Positions 32,560 through 43,672 of a DNA stretch of 64,000 nt are shown piece by piece (positions within the stretch are counted from its first letter, which is position 1; each line of letters starts with the position of its first letter). Below the pieces are notes generated by a model. It did not search any database, had not been told where the DNA came from, and saw only the letters and a list, made by a program, of their open reading frames with translations. The translations under genes were made by a program, and so were the position numbers. Origin of the DNA: Aedes albopictus (Eukaryota; Arthropoda; Insecta; Diptera; Culicidae); NCBI RefSeq assembly GCF_035046485.1, contig NC_085137.1, positions 346,508,505 to 346,572,504 of the forward strand, written 5' to 3'.

Positions 32560-34520
32560 CGCTACAACAAGTTAACCCATAAAAGACTTGTCGAAACATT
32601 CTCCAAAGGAATCACCGATCAAATTTTCAAAAAATATGACGAAAGATTTTTTGCAGAAATTTTCGATGGGGATCCACAGGAATTGCTAAATAAATTCCCA
32701 AAGTCATTGACATTTAAATTTTCAAACGATTTATTGTCGGATTGCTGGAAGCAGTTGTCGGAGGAATTCCCAAATAAATTACCAAAACAAATTGCAAAAA
32801 AAAAAAAAAACGAAGAAATTATAGTGAAAATTGTCAGAGCAATTACAAGAGGACAGTAATATCCTACTGCTCTTGATATTTTCGAAAACAATCTCTCAAG
32901 AAATATTGTCAGCAATTCCTTTGGAGCTCCTTCGTCAATTTTTTGGCAATTTCTTTGAGAGTTCCTTAGGCAAGGAAATTAGGATTTTTCCGAGTGCTTT
33001 TATAGAAATTATTTAGTAAATCGTTTAAAAATTTCAGCGGCAATTTCTTGGATATTTTTTAAAATAATTTCGTCGTTAATTCTCGTTTTTGTGTTTCCTT
33101 TGTATTTTAATGTTTTTATATTCATTCTTATGGCAATTTTTTTGAAAAGTTCTTTGTGGAATGTTTCGGAAATTGTGCATAAAAATATTCGAAAATTTCT
33201 TTTGAGAATTTCTTTGAGTATTTGTTTGTAAATTCCTTCGACAACGTGTTTGAAAATTCTTATGACAATTTCTTTGATAAATACTTCGGCCATTCCCTTG
33301 CAGATTTCTCAAACAATTTATTTAGAAATGCGGAAATTCCCAATTAGAATTGCTGAATGAATTTTCAAAGGCAATATTGGCGGAATTCATAAAGCTATTT
33401 TGAAACATTGTGATTTCCAAAAAAGTTGCCAAAGTAACCTGGAAATGGAATTGTCTAAGAAAATTCTCAAAGGAATTGTCATAGAAAAACCTAGAAAAAA
33501 TCCTAAAAAAATCCAATGGAATTGTAGAAAGAGTTTCCTTACAAGCGGTTTAATAAAACACAGGAATTACTAAAGGGATTCCTAAAGAAATTGCCATTGG
33601 AATAAATGGAATAATTGAAAAAAAAAATCAATAGCAGTTTACACAAAAACTCGTGAAGAATTTTTCAAAGGAAATGTCGAAAACAACCCTCAAAGATATT
33701 GATCTGGAAAATGCTCAAAGGAATTGATGATGAAATATATATAGATTTTTTCGAAGCAAGGCTCCAAGGAATTCTCGAAGACATTCCAAAAGATAATTCC
33801 GTAGAAATTCCCAAAAGCATTACTGAAGAATTCAAGTAAAAATTGTCCAAAGATTTCATAGGAATTACAGAAGGAATTCACAAAAAATGTATATTTATTT
33901 GCTAAAGTATTTCGAAAAGAATTACCGACGAAATTTCGAAAGGAATTGATGACGAAATTTTCAATGAAATTACAGTAAACAAACTCGAAGGTTTGTTTAT
34001 AGGTTTCGACTGGATGGTTGTTGATTTTGCTGGAAAATTTCTACTTGAGGTCTAACAATTTGCGTTGATTAATTACTGATCCAATAGCCGGACCAAAACG
34101 TCGGAGATGATCAGTAATAAATCAACGTAAATTGTTAAACTGCAAGCCGAAATTTTCCAATGAATTCAAACACGAACAAATATACAAACAACTGCCAGTG
34201 AAATCCACAATGGAATTTCTCAAGGAATTTCCATAGAAGTGCCGAAAAAAAATCAAAGAAATTGTTAAAGGAATTCCTATGGAAATAGCCGTTAAAGTCT
34301 ACAATGGAATTACAGAAGAAATTTCAATAGAAATTTACGCAAGAATTTACGAACGAATTTCTGTAGTACCTGCTGAAGGAATAACGGAAGCGATTCTCAA
34401 AAGAATCGCTAGGAGAATTCCTAAAGAAATTTCTGAACGATTTCCTAAGGCGATGCCAGAGAAATTCTCAAAGAAATTGCTGTAGGCCTTCTGAATGGAA
34501 CAACTAAAGGAATTTCTGAA
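32560..34520. repeat. Second degenerate minisatellite tract, with orientation switches
   Basis: Short units (AAATTCCCAAAG, GAAATTGCC) run in one sense at 32560-32850, in the opposite sense at 32880-33340 (TTTCTTTGAGAATTTC), and return to the first sense at 33340-33990 and 34170-34520. Blocks at 32600-32790 and 33655-33890 are colinear with parts of 28000-30870. The hairpin at 34053-34138 interrupts it. No genes are called. Confidence 0.65.
34053..34138. repeat. 86-bp hairpin MITE
   Basis: TAACAATTTGCGTTGATT...TTACTGATC is mirrored by GATCAGTAATAAATCAACGT...AAATTGTTA. The arms are about 30 bases with two or three mismatches around a 25-base loop. It sits between minisatellite units. Confidence 0.75.
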
Positions 34521-34758
34521 TTTTTTTTTAAATATAACTTAATCATTTTATGGCTATATCGGCTTTTTCTACTCAGAGTATAAGGGAGTAGAGATCAAAG
34601 TGGATAATGAAATGATAGATATGATATTTAGTATTCGCTAGGTTGCGAACAAAGTATGAACATTTTTATAGAAGGTGAAATTAGGAAAGTAGGCCATGTA
34701 ATGAACGAATACATCGAATGCGTGAAACTTCTGCCGTACGACCTGTGCTTTTAATCTG

Positions 34759-34880
34759 CTATAGCTCAGCCAATTTTTAACCAATTGACACAATTTTTGG
34801 TACGCGATGAGATGCGTATAATATCTAGCCGTGTGCAAAATTTCATGTCAATTGGTTTAGAATTGACTGAGTTATAGCGA
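34759..34880. repeat. 122-bp hairpin MITE
   Basis: CTATAGCTCAGCCAATTTTT and AACCAATTGACACAATTTTT are mirrored by AAAATTTCATGTCAATTGGT and GAATTGACTGAGTTATAG. The arms are about 40 bases with mismatches. Non-coding. A 14-base poly-G run follows farther on at about 35026-35040. Confidence 0.7.
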
Positions 34881-35182
34881 AGAGTGAAGGGTTGATAAAA
34901 ATAATAAAGCATTTAATATAAAAAATATTAAAAACTCATCGGATTGTTTTAGCAAAACCCGATATATTGATAATTTTTTTTAGCTGCTCCCTCAAAATGC
35001 AAAATTCAGCCAAAAATTTTTGAAGGGGGGGGGGGGGGGGTGTCAAAAAGTCAAAATTAAATTTTTATCAGCCTTATCCATGTTTCGTCACATTATTGTT
35101 TACAAAATCCTGGCTTAACAGGGCTTAACGTATGTTCATTCATGCCAAATTGGTTGGCTAGCCAAAGAGTAGGTTAACTGAA

Positions 35183-35330
35183 GGCCTTTAGAGCCGAGAC
35201 GGTAAACACACAGTAAGACCATGCTGATGGTAACAGGTTCGATTCCCACTCCGGTCCATAGAATTTTCGAAGAGTTCGTGAAATTTTCCTTGGCTTCCTT
35301 AGGCATAGACTATCTTCGAGCCTATCACAC
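35183..35330 (+). mobile_element. tRNA-derived SINE (second type)
   Basis: A tRNA-like head runs from TTAGAGCCGAGACGGTAAAC (A-box region) to AACAGGTTCGATTCCCACTC (B-box GGTTCGATTCC), followed by a non-tRNA body. The anticodon arm cannot be drawn convincingly, so a SINE rather than a tRNA gene is called. Confidence 0.65.
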
Positions 35331-36325
35331 AATATCCCTTTCGTGACGAACCAGCACAATTGTGCTGTTGAGCAGTAACATGTTTGCATATTTTTTTCAT
35401 CTGTTTAAACTTTGTTTTAAGTGATGTAAACTGTTTCCATAATTCTGCCATCACTTGTCCTTGTATGTGTGTAAATAATCTTTTGTTTACGTTGCCTGTG
35501 GGATTTACCACAACAAGGTAAACAAAAAGTGGACAAAAACCGTAAAACATGAAAAAGTTTTATCTATCGCATCTTGTTTATTTCCGATTTATAAAGGCAA
35601 TCAAAGCTAGAAATTGAAAGATGAAGAGTAGTTCTTTCAATTGAGGAAAAATAGTTGTTGGTTTGTTGGGAAATTTAAGAGTTCTGGAGATCCAAAGTTG
35701 AGCATTTTGTATGGAGATTTCACTTTTTTGCGCTCCGTCACGAAAGGGATATATACATGTAAAATGGTGATTGGCAGAGGAAGCTCTCAAGTAATAACTG
35801 TGAAGGTGGTCAGAAACAGGTTTTGTCCCAGTTGGGAAGATCGGATCTCGACGGGGATCGAAAAGGAATCAGTAGGTAGAATTTTTGCACTGAAAAATGC
35901 CTTCGATGCTATTTAGAAGTACTGTACAACGTGGAACGTTTGGTGCTCATCTTAGTGCTGCACCCATCTTTCAATCACCCCATGTTCGCTGAGAAATATC
36001 CATCTTTAACAGTAGCACATATAGCACAAAGATTTGCATTTTTAACACACGGTCGTCGTATCCTAGTTCCCGCCTCCTTGTATTCCTACTTTATCCGAGT
36101 TGAGCCCGTTCTACTGTAGGAATATCGCACAATAAACGGCTCATGAATTAATGAATATTTCATGTGTCCACGAGAAATGTTACGTTAAATGGTGGGGAGT
36201 TTCAACCTCCTTTTGCACTGCTATACTCGCAATGTAGCACATTGAAACACGCTAATCCAATCCTAGTTTCCAAAGACATCTGAGTTGCAAAGTTTCGTGA
36301 AGCACCATCCCAAAAATTTAAATTA
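35331..36325. other. Non-coding intronic stretch
   Basis: No gene or clear element is recognised. ACGAAAGGGATATATACATG near 35740 and CCCTTTCGTGACGAA near 35336 are words shared with SINE bodies. Confidence 0.5.
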
Positions 36326-36809
36326 GGGTAAATGTACCAATAGTGGTGCTATTAGTAGCTCCTTGTAGTAAAACAATTAAATAAAATTGATAAAACCACA
36401 AAATAAAAAGTCTGAAAACGTTAATCGGTAGTTTTTCACTTAAATTTTCTAGAAAAAATGTTAAAACCATTGTTTATTTCATATTTTGCTAATAAATCAC
36501 TTGCACCAACTATAGGTACACGGTTCCTATTATGGAGGTAAAATTTAACATTGGTTCCTATAGTGGCGCACCCACCACCACTATAGGAACACTACCACCA
36601 CTATAGGTGCAAAGGAGCAAAAAAATTAAGGAAAATAATAGTTTAAAATAGGTTTTTCGGCAAATCCAGAACAAAAGACTGAAATAATGTTATTAATTAG
36701 GCATGATGCATCTATTAAAAATGTCATTTGCAAGCTTTTTGGTCGGAATACTGTTAATTTGCCACTACCACCACTATTGGTACTACCTCCACTAAGGGAG
36801 CTTTTACCC
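36326..36809. mobile_element. 484-bp TA-flanked element with GGGTAAA ends
   Basis: Left TA|GGGTAAATGTACCAATAGTG is mirrored by the right end CACTATTGGTAC...GCTTTTACCC|TA; TA occurs at 36324-36325 and 36810-36811. Internally the phrase ACCACCACTATAGG(T/A) is repeated several times between 36570 and 36610 and near both ends. No coding frame. Confidence 0.75.
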
Positions 36810-37777
36810 TAGTTAAAACTTTGTCAATCGTTGGTTGTAACAAGGGAATAAACCTCGACGTCATAGGTGCTGCTGCTGGCAGCTGAGCATCAACTGGATC
36901 GGGTGGAAATTACCTCCGAAGTTTGGTGTCGGAATTTAAGCGACCCCCTAATAAAAACCTTACCGACAGCTCACGCAAGAAGTAGAATATGCACCACACA
37001 TATACAACAGTTTGTATGCATGCTTTTCCATCTATGCATGTTAACAGCCAAAGTTCATCCTCTCAGCTTTCTCCCAAGGGGCGAATCTTCCGGGGTGAGG
37101 ATGATCTGGATTTAGTAGCCCGAAAAGGAAGGTGAAAGTTAGTTCGGATAACAAGCTTGTCTCTTGACTACAGGCGTACACAGTCAGTCAGTAGTGACCC
37201 AAACTTATTTAGAAGCGGGTACGGAAGGGGTTTGGACCAGTCTCTGTGCACAGTGTGAATTAACTTTTGAAGATTATGCCATGCCATGCCGGACAAGAGC
37301 GCTGCTGCTGCTGGTAAATGAATTCAAATAAAAGCAGTTTTGCGGTAATTTCCTTCTAAACTGTTCCCGGTGACAAGTTCCGAAGTGAAAGTTACCGTTT
37401 TTATTGTAATTGGTGTTGGGATTGCGGGTTGCGGAAGATTACAAAAAAGGCTGTCTGTCGGGGGTGGGTTCCGTGACATCCGAAAACTTTCGAATTATTG
37501 TACCACAAGCTGTCGAGGCGGGTCCATGTCGGGTGAAAGGTCAAACGAAACATTCCACTCAAAGTTTTCGTGTTGTGTGGATGAATCGATATCGGCGAAA
37601 CAGATGAGTTATGTAGTAAACCCTTTTTTGTGTTGGAACGTGACTGTTGGACTTTTGTGTTCGTTAAATGTGCGATGTTGAAGGCCTTTATGCATCAATT
37701 ATTACATTCATTTGTTCACTGTGTGTAAGCACACTATGCCTAGTAGAATAACCCAAAACGGGCAAGCTAATAGCTAT
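36810..37777. other. Non-coding intronic stretch, GC-richer
   Basis: Unique-looking sequence with CTGCTGCTGCTGG near 37300 and several short frames on the plus strand (for example 37370-37681). No motif or splice context was recognised, so no gene is called. Confidence 0.5.
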
Positions 37778-37781
37778 TTAA

Positions 37782-40700
37782 CCTTCATCCAGCCAACGTA
37801 CATTTTCCACCTTCGGAAAAGCACAAAAATGGTCATAACTTTTTTGTTTTTCGATGGATTTTGATGAAATTTTCACAACTTCCCGAAAAACTCTTCTAGT
37901 TTATGATGCCGGGGACATGGGTGCCTGGTCCACATGGTTCCGGAGTTATTCCGGATTGTCTTGGGGTACCAAAATTGGCCACATACTTTGCGCAAAGTAT
38001 ATCTCAAGATCCCGATGAGGTAGATGTATAGTGTCTTCGGCGAATTTGTTCAACAGGTTAAGACTAGGGTTAAGAACTAACTGGCAACGGCGACTTTGGT
38101 TCGCGATTCGGCCGCTAGGCGGCGCCAGTGTCAAAAATGTTCAAATCCTCATATCTCAGAAACCTGATAAGATAGAAGGATGCTGTCTTCGGCAAAATTC
38201 TGCAGCAAGCTCAAAACTATCTGATAGTAAAGTCTTTGGTTTGGGATTTATCCGCTAGGTGGCGCATTGTGTCTGAAAAATTCAAACATGTATATCTCGA
38301 TACCCTAATGAGGTACAAGCATGCCGTTTTCAGCAAAGTTGTTCAGCAGACTAAGAACTATCTGGCAACGGCGACTTTGGTTCGCGATTCGGCCGCTAGG
38401 CGGCGCCAGTGTCAAAAATGTTCAAAACCTCATATCTCAGAAATCTAATAAGATAGAATGATGCTGTCTTCGGCAAAATTCTTCAGCAAATTCAGAACTA
38501 TCTGATAGTAAAGTCTTTGGTTTGAGAATCATCCGCTAGGTGGCGCCAGGGTAAAAAATTTTCAAACATCTATATCTCAGAATCCTGATAAGATAGAATG
38601 ATGCCGTATTCAACAAAGTTCTACAGTAAGCTGAAAACTGTCTGAGTCTTTGATTCGTGATTTATGCGCTAGGTTATTCGCTACACCGTCTTTGACCCCC
38701 CTGCAGACAAATTTTGTCACACCACAACCGAGAATTTCTACTGGAACTCTTCCGGGAATTTTTCCAGGAATTTTTCCGGGAATTTCTCTATGAATCCCTT
38801 TGGAAATGTCTCCGGGAATTCTTACGGATTTTTTTCTAGGATTTCCTCTAGGACCAACATCAGGAACTCCTGCGGAGATTTCTTTGGGAATTCCTTCGGC
38901 AATATCCCTAGGAATTCTTCTGGGAATTTCTCCAGGAGTTCTCCTAGAATTCATCCGGATTCCTCAGAGACTTTTCCCAGGAATACCTCCATGAGTTCCC
39001 CCGGGAAATTACTCCATGAATTGCTCCAGGATTTTCCTCAGGAATTCTTTCAAGAATTTCTCCAGGATGGATTTCTCCGAGAATTTTTCTAGGAGTTCCT
39101 CCAGGAATATTTCCGGGAATTTCTCCGGGAATTCCTTCGGGAATTTCTTCAGGAAATCCGCTACGAATTGTTTCGGAAATTTCTTCAAGAAATTGTCCGG
39201 GAAATCCTCTAGAAATTCTTCCACGAATTTCTCCGGGAATTCCCCCAGAAATTCCTCCGGGAATTTCTTTAGGAAAACTTCCGGTTTTTTTTAAATCCAC
39301 TCAGATTTTTTCTAGGAAGTTTTCCTTCAGGAAGTCTTCCGTGATTCTTTTTTTCAGAAAACCCTCTGAGAATATCTCCAGCATTTCCTCTGGGAATTTC
39401 TCCAGGAATTATTCTGGGAATTTCTCCAGGAATTCCTCCTTTGTTTTCTCCAGGAATTTCGCTGGAAATTTCTCCGGGAACTCCTTCGGGAATGTCTCTG
39501 GAAATTCTCCCTGGAATTTCTACAGAAATTCCACTAGGAATTTCTTAAGAAAATCCTTCAAATTTTTTCCTGGAATTCCACTAGGACTTTTTTTCGACTC
39601 CTTCAAGGAAATTTCTCCGGGAATTCTTCTAAGACTCCAGAAATTCCACCACTGATTCCTTCAGCAATTTCTCCAGGATTTTTTCCGGGACTATTTCCAG
39701 GAATTCTTTCGGGTATTTCTCCAGGAATTATCCCGGGGATTCCTCCAGGAATTCCCTCAGGGGAATCCTTCAGAAATTCTTCCAGAAATTTCCTTCGGGG
39801 AATCCCCCAGGAAGGAGGGTTCCCTGAAGAATTTTCCAGAGGAATTGCTGGAGAAATTACCGGAGGAATACCTAGAGAAATTTCCTGAGGAATTTCTGGA
39901 GGAAATCCTAGAGGGATTCTCAGAGGAATACTTGATGAAATTCCCAGAGGATTCCCTGAGAAAATCCCGAAGATTTCCTTTAAAAATTCCCGGTGGTAAT
40001 TCAGAAGAGTCCCCGGAGGAATTCCTGAAAGAATTCCCGGAGGACTTTCTGGAAGATTTCAAGAAAAAAAATCCCAAAACCATTCCTGGAGTATTTCCTG
40101 GAGAAATTCCCGGAGACATTCTCGGAGGAATACCTGGAGCAATTCCCGGAGGAATTACAGGATAAATTCCCGGAGGTATTCGTAAAGGAAGTCCTAGAGG
40201 AATTCCGGGTAAAATTCTCCAGGGTTTTGTGAAAAAAAAATCACGGAATACTTTCTGAAGAGATTCCTAGAGAAATTCCCAGAGGTTTTTCTTGAAAAAA
40301 AAAAAACGACAGTTTCCTTAGAAAACTCCCGGATATATCCCTGGAGAAACTCCTGGAAAAATTCCCAGAGAAATTTCTAGAGAAATTCTAGGAAGAAATC
40401 CTATAGAACATCCCGGAGGAATTCCTGGATAAAATCCCGGAGGCTCTCATGGACGAATTCCTGGAGAAATTCTCAGTGAAATTTCCGGAGAAAATCTTGG
40501 AAATAAGTCCGGAGGGATTCCTGGAAAAAATCCCAGAAAAATTCCTGTTGAAATTGCCGAAGGAACTCCCGAAGGAGTTCCTGATAGGAGTCCCAGATGA
40601 TCTCCTAGAAGAATTTCTGGAAGATTTCCTGAAGAAATTACTGGAGGAAGTTCTTGAGGAATTCCCAGTGGAACTCCCGAGAAATTCCCGGAAGAGTTCC

Positions 40701-41820
40701 TGTAGAAATTCTCGGAAGAAAAAAACGGAGCAAAAGAAGCAATAGTGTAGTGCGACAAAACCTGTCTGCAGGGGGCCAAGGACGGCGTTAAAGTATTGCC
40801 TCTTGTACCACCGTACTCGACCGTCTACTATAATGCCAAATGGCTCTTAGCTTCCTAAACAACCAGATATGTCTTACTTCCTCTTAACTTTCGGAACAGT
40901 TTGCTGCACGTTTCCGTTTTTTAAGATAAAATTGTTTGAATGTTTTGATTGCTGGTGTCATCTAGCGTCGCCATTGCCGAATAGATCTCAACCTGCCGAA
41001 CAATTTTATAGAAAACGCCATGCTTTTAGCTTATAACAGTAACGAGATACACGTGTTTAAATTTTATACACAAGGAGCCACCTAGCGAATAAATCACGAA
41101 TCAAATACTCAACTATCAGACAGTTTTTAGCTTGCTGAAGAACTTTGTTGAATACGGCATCATTCTATCTTATCAGGATTCTGAAATATAGAAGTTTGAA
41201 GATTTTTGACCCTGGTGCCACCTAGCGGACGATTCTCGAACCAAAGTCACCATTGCCAGATAGTTCTTTGCCTGTTGAACAACTTTGCTGAAAACGGCAT
41301 GCTTGTATCTCATTAGGGTATTGAGATATACGAGTTTGAATTTTTCAGACACAATGCGCCACCTAGCGGATAAATCCCAAACTTTACTATCAGATAGTTC
41401 TGAGCTTGCTGCAGAATTTCGCCGAAGACAGCATCCTTCTATCATATCAGGTTTCTGAGATATGAGGATTTGAACATTTTTGACACTGGCGCCGCCTAGC
41501 GGCCGAATCGCGAACCAAAGTCGCCGTTGCCAGTTAGTTCTTAACCTGTTGAACAAATTCGCCGAAGACACTATACATCTACCTCATCGGGATCTTGAGA
41601 TTTACTTTGCGCAAAGTATGTGGCCAATTTTGGTACCCCTAGACAATCCGGAATAACTCCGGAACCATGTGGACCAGGCACCCATGTCCCCGGCATCATA
41701 AACTAGAAGAGTTTTTCGGGAAGTTGTGAAAATTTCATCAAAATCCAACGAAAAACAAAAAAGTTATGACCATTTTTGTGCTTTTCCGAAGGTGGAAAAT
41801 GTACGTTGGCTGGATGAAGG
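37782..41820. mobile_element. 4.04-kb giant foldback element with TTAA target duplication
   Basis: The left end TTAA|CCTTCATCCAGCCAACG is the exact inverse of the right end CGTTGGCTGGATGAAGG|TTAA; TTAA is at 37778-37781 and 41821-41824. The arms stay nearly identical for about 250 bases, then continue as five ~140-bp tandem units per arm (starting near 37999, 38151, 38292, 38431 and 38572 on the left). Each contains ATATCTCAGAA, then GCTAGGCGGCGCC or GCTAGGTGGCGC. The centre (38735-40725) is a GGAATTYC minisatellite, itself inverted about 39820. No transposase was found. TTAA is typical of piggyBac transposition, so a non-autonomous piggyBac-type element is inferred. Confidence 0.85.
38735..40725. 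repeat. Inverted GGAATTYCTCC minisatellite forming the core of the foldback
   Basis: About 1.07 kb of units like GGGAATTTCTCC and AGGAATTCCTC (12-15 base spacing) are followed from about 39825 by the inverse, GGAGGAATTCC and GAGAAATTCC. Because unit spacing is often 12 or 15, long open frames occur in several frames on both strands, coding for repeats such as NSSGNFSRN, EEFLEKFPE or GIPGEIPGG. These are not supported as genes. Confidence 0.85.
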
Positions 41821-41824
41821 TTAA

Positions 41825-42429
41825 CGCTTGGTAACACACAATGCAGATTCCAATAAGGCCATTAGCCTCTTTTCAACATGTCTTACCCATAACTTCTCGT
41901 GACACCGGCGGCTGCATTGCGAACACCCCTAGGCCAGGTGGTGGTAACTTTGATCATAGGCTGACAGTTAAGGGTGTTTGCTTATGCAAACCTGAGCGTT
42001 GGTTCTCCAGGTTAGGAGCGGCTCAAAGCAGCTTCTGTTTCTTATGTTAGGAGCGGCTGATCAGCGTCCGAGTGTCAGTGAAATACTGCAAAATCAAATG
42101 TGCACTATGGTCCACTGGAAAATTAGAATGTTGGTGTCTGGCTCAGAGCAGAGAGCTAACCGTAAAACTAACAAGCAATGAAAAGAAAGACAAGAATATC
42201 ACCATAGACTAATTTCAAGACCTCGATGTACCAAAGAAAACTATTAAATTTTGTCCAGTCCGGTACCCAACAATATTCTTTATCGTGTATTTTTTCCGTG
42301 TAAATTATATTTAGCGTGTTACACCGATCTGACAGGAGAAGGACCAAAAATAAATTACGAAATGGATACCAAGGATTGTTCACAATCTGCGAACTTGACT
42401 GCGGAAAAAAAATGCGACCATGACGCCGC
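41825..42429. other. Non-coding stretch next to LINE-A debris
   Basis: No recognisable coding motif or transposon terminus was found. Frames at 41841-42050 and 42251-42451 have no family resemblance. Confidence 0.45.
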
Positions 42430-43370
42430 TGATATCATCCAGATTCAATGATACGACCCACGCCCCGGAAAAGGACTTGTGATTGGAAACTCGTTTTGTA
42501 CGATCGCTGTTCAAGCCACTACGACTTCAAGATAATCATAGGAGACCTAAACGTTCAGATAGACCAGTAGGCCAATTCGTCCGGCGCACTTTTTCTTCAA
42601 AGAAATAGTTATTTATGTAATGAGTTGCAAAAAGTTGATTTTTTCAGCACGAGTCGTTCATTTATCCAACGAGGCTTGTCGAGTTGGATAAATACGAAGA
42701 GTGCTGAAAAAATCGAGTTTTGCAACGAGTTCCATACAAAATTTTATGCAATGATATTTTCATAATGCAACTCATTTGAGTTGCATAATGTCCATAATGC
42801 AACTTTAATGAGTTGCATTATGAACATTATACAACTTTTTTCATTATGCAACTCATTTCAGTTGCATATTGAACCAGTTCGGAAAAATTGGCCATTATGA
42901 TATCAAAATGAGTTAGATAAAATATAAATTATAATACTGAATTGCATAAAGAAAATTTTCTTGCTGGTAAGCAATGGAAGAAAATTTATTTTTTTCGAAG
43001 AAATTGTGCGCCGGAATTCAGCCACAGGAGAATTCATTTAGACCAACGGATAGGCTTAGTGACCTTCAGCTGATGTAAAAACGACCTACTATTCATCAAT
43101 TTTGCCACCACCAAAAACATGGCCATTTATAGCACCTTCTTTAAACACAGCTTTCGTTTTCGTTTCACCTGGTGATCACCACAGCAGACAGTATCGCAAA
43201 TCGACCTCGTTCTGATTGATGGACGGAATTTTTCCGACATTATGAACGAGAGCACCTACCGTGGGTTAACATAGACTTTGATCACTACCATGCGATGATG
43301 GTGATGGACAAGCTGCGTCCTAAACTCTCCGTCATTCGGCGACCGCCACGATACGACCTAGTGTAGGACG
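42430..43370 (+). pseudogene. LINE-A endonuclease remnant interrupted by a foldback
   Basis: Plus-strand remnants read IIIGDLNVQIDQ (catalytic GDLN region) at about 42530-42570. After an insert they continue with an EEF.TNG-like start at 43028, KNMAIYSTFF-like and FSFRFTW-like pieces, then SQIDLVLIDGRNFSDI and DHYHAMMVMDKLRPKLSV, ending near 43370. Many stops and frameshifts are present. The insert (42572-43022) falls between GDLN and EEFRP, exactly as judged against the better copy at 44186. Confidence 0.75.
42572..43022. mobile_element. Foldback element (GCGCAC termini) inserted in LINE-A
   Basis: GGCCAATTCGTCCGGCGCAC at the left is mirrored by GTGCGCCGGAATTCAGCC at the right, continuing TTCTTCAAAGAAAT / TTTTTTCGAAGAAAT. 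The interior contains repeated inverted words CATAATGCAACTCATTTGAG, TGAGTTGCATAATG and the hairpin TTTATCCAACGAGGCTTGTC. A small relative with the same GTGCGCCGGAATTCGCCCAC end sits at 47015-47130. Confidence 0.75.
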
Positions 43371-43672
43371 TATGTACCTCAAAGCATGCTCATTTTGTTT
43401 TAACGAATTCGAGATATTTTCCGGTAGGTTTGGGTAAGGGAGACAGGACGCTTGAATTTTGGACTGTTTCTCCCAATTCAGGACGTCTTGTCACTTTCAA
43501 TACGACCAGGGGGACCCAACAGCAATGAGTATTACAACAAACCAAAAACAAATGATTGAAAACGGGGCACGGTAAAGGCAGGGTATGCTGCGCAATTCAG
43601 ATCCCACTGTGATCCACTAGCCTCTGCCCAGCCACTCCTATCCGTACCTCCTCGTGATACCAGCCGGAAACT
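43371..43672 (+). mobile_element. Probable 5' untranslated part of LINE-A
   Basis: This stretch leads directly into the LINE-A start codon at 43673 and shows no other element. Its role is inferred from position; there is no promoter motif I can defend. Confidence 0.4.

Noticed and set aside
35026..35040. Poly-G run
   Set aside because: A homopolymer, possibly a sequencing-length artefact; no function is supported.
38610..40779. Many 90-130 codon frames on both strands
   Set aside because: All are translations of the GGAATTYC minisatellite (NSSGNFSRN, EEFLEKFPE, GIPGEIPGG); unit length explains them.
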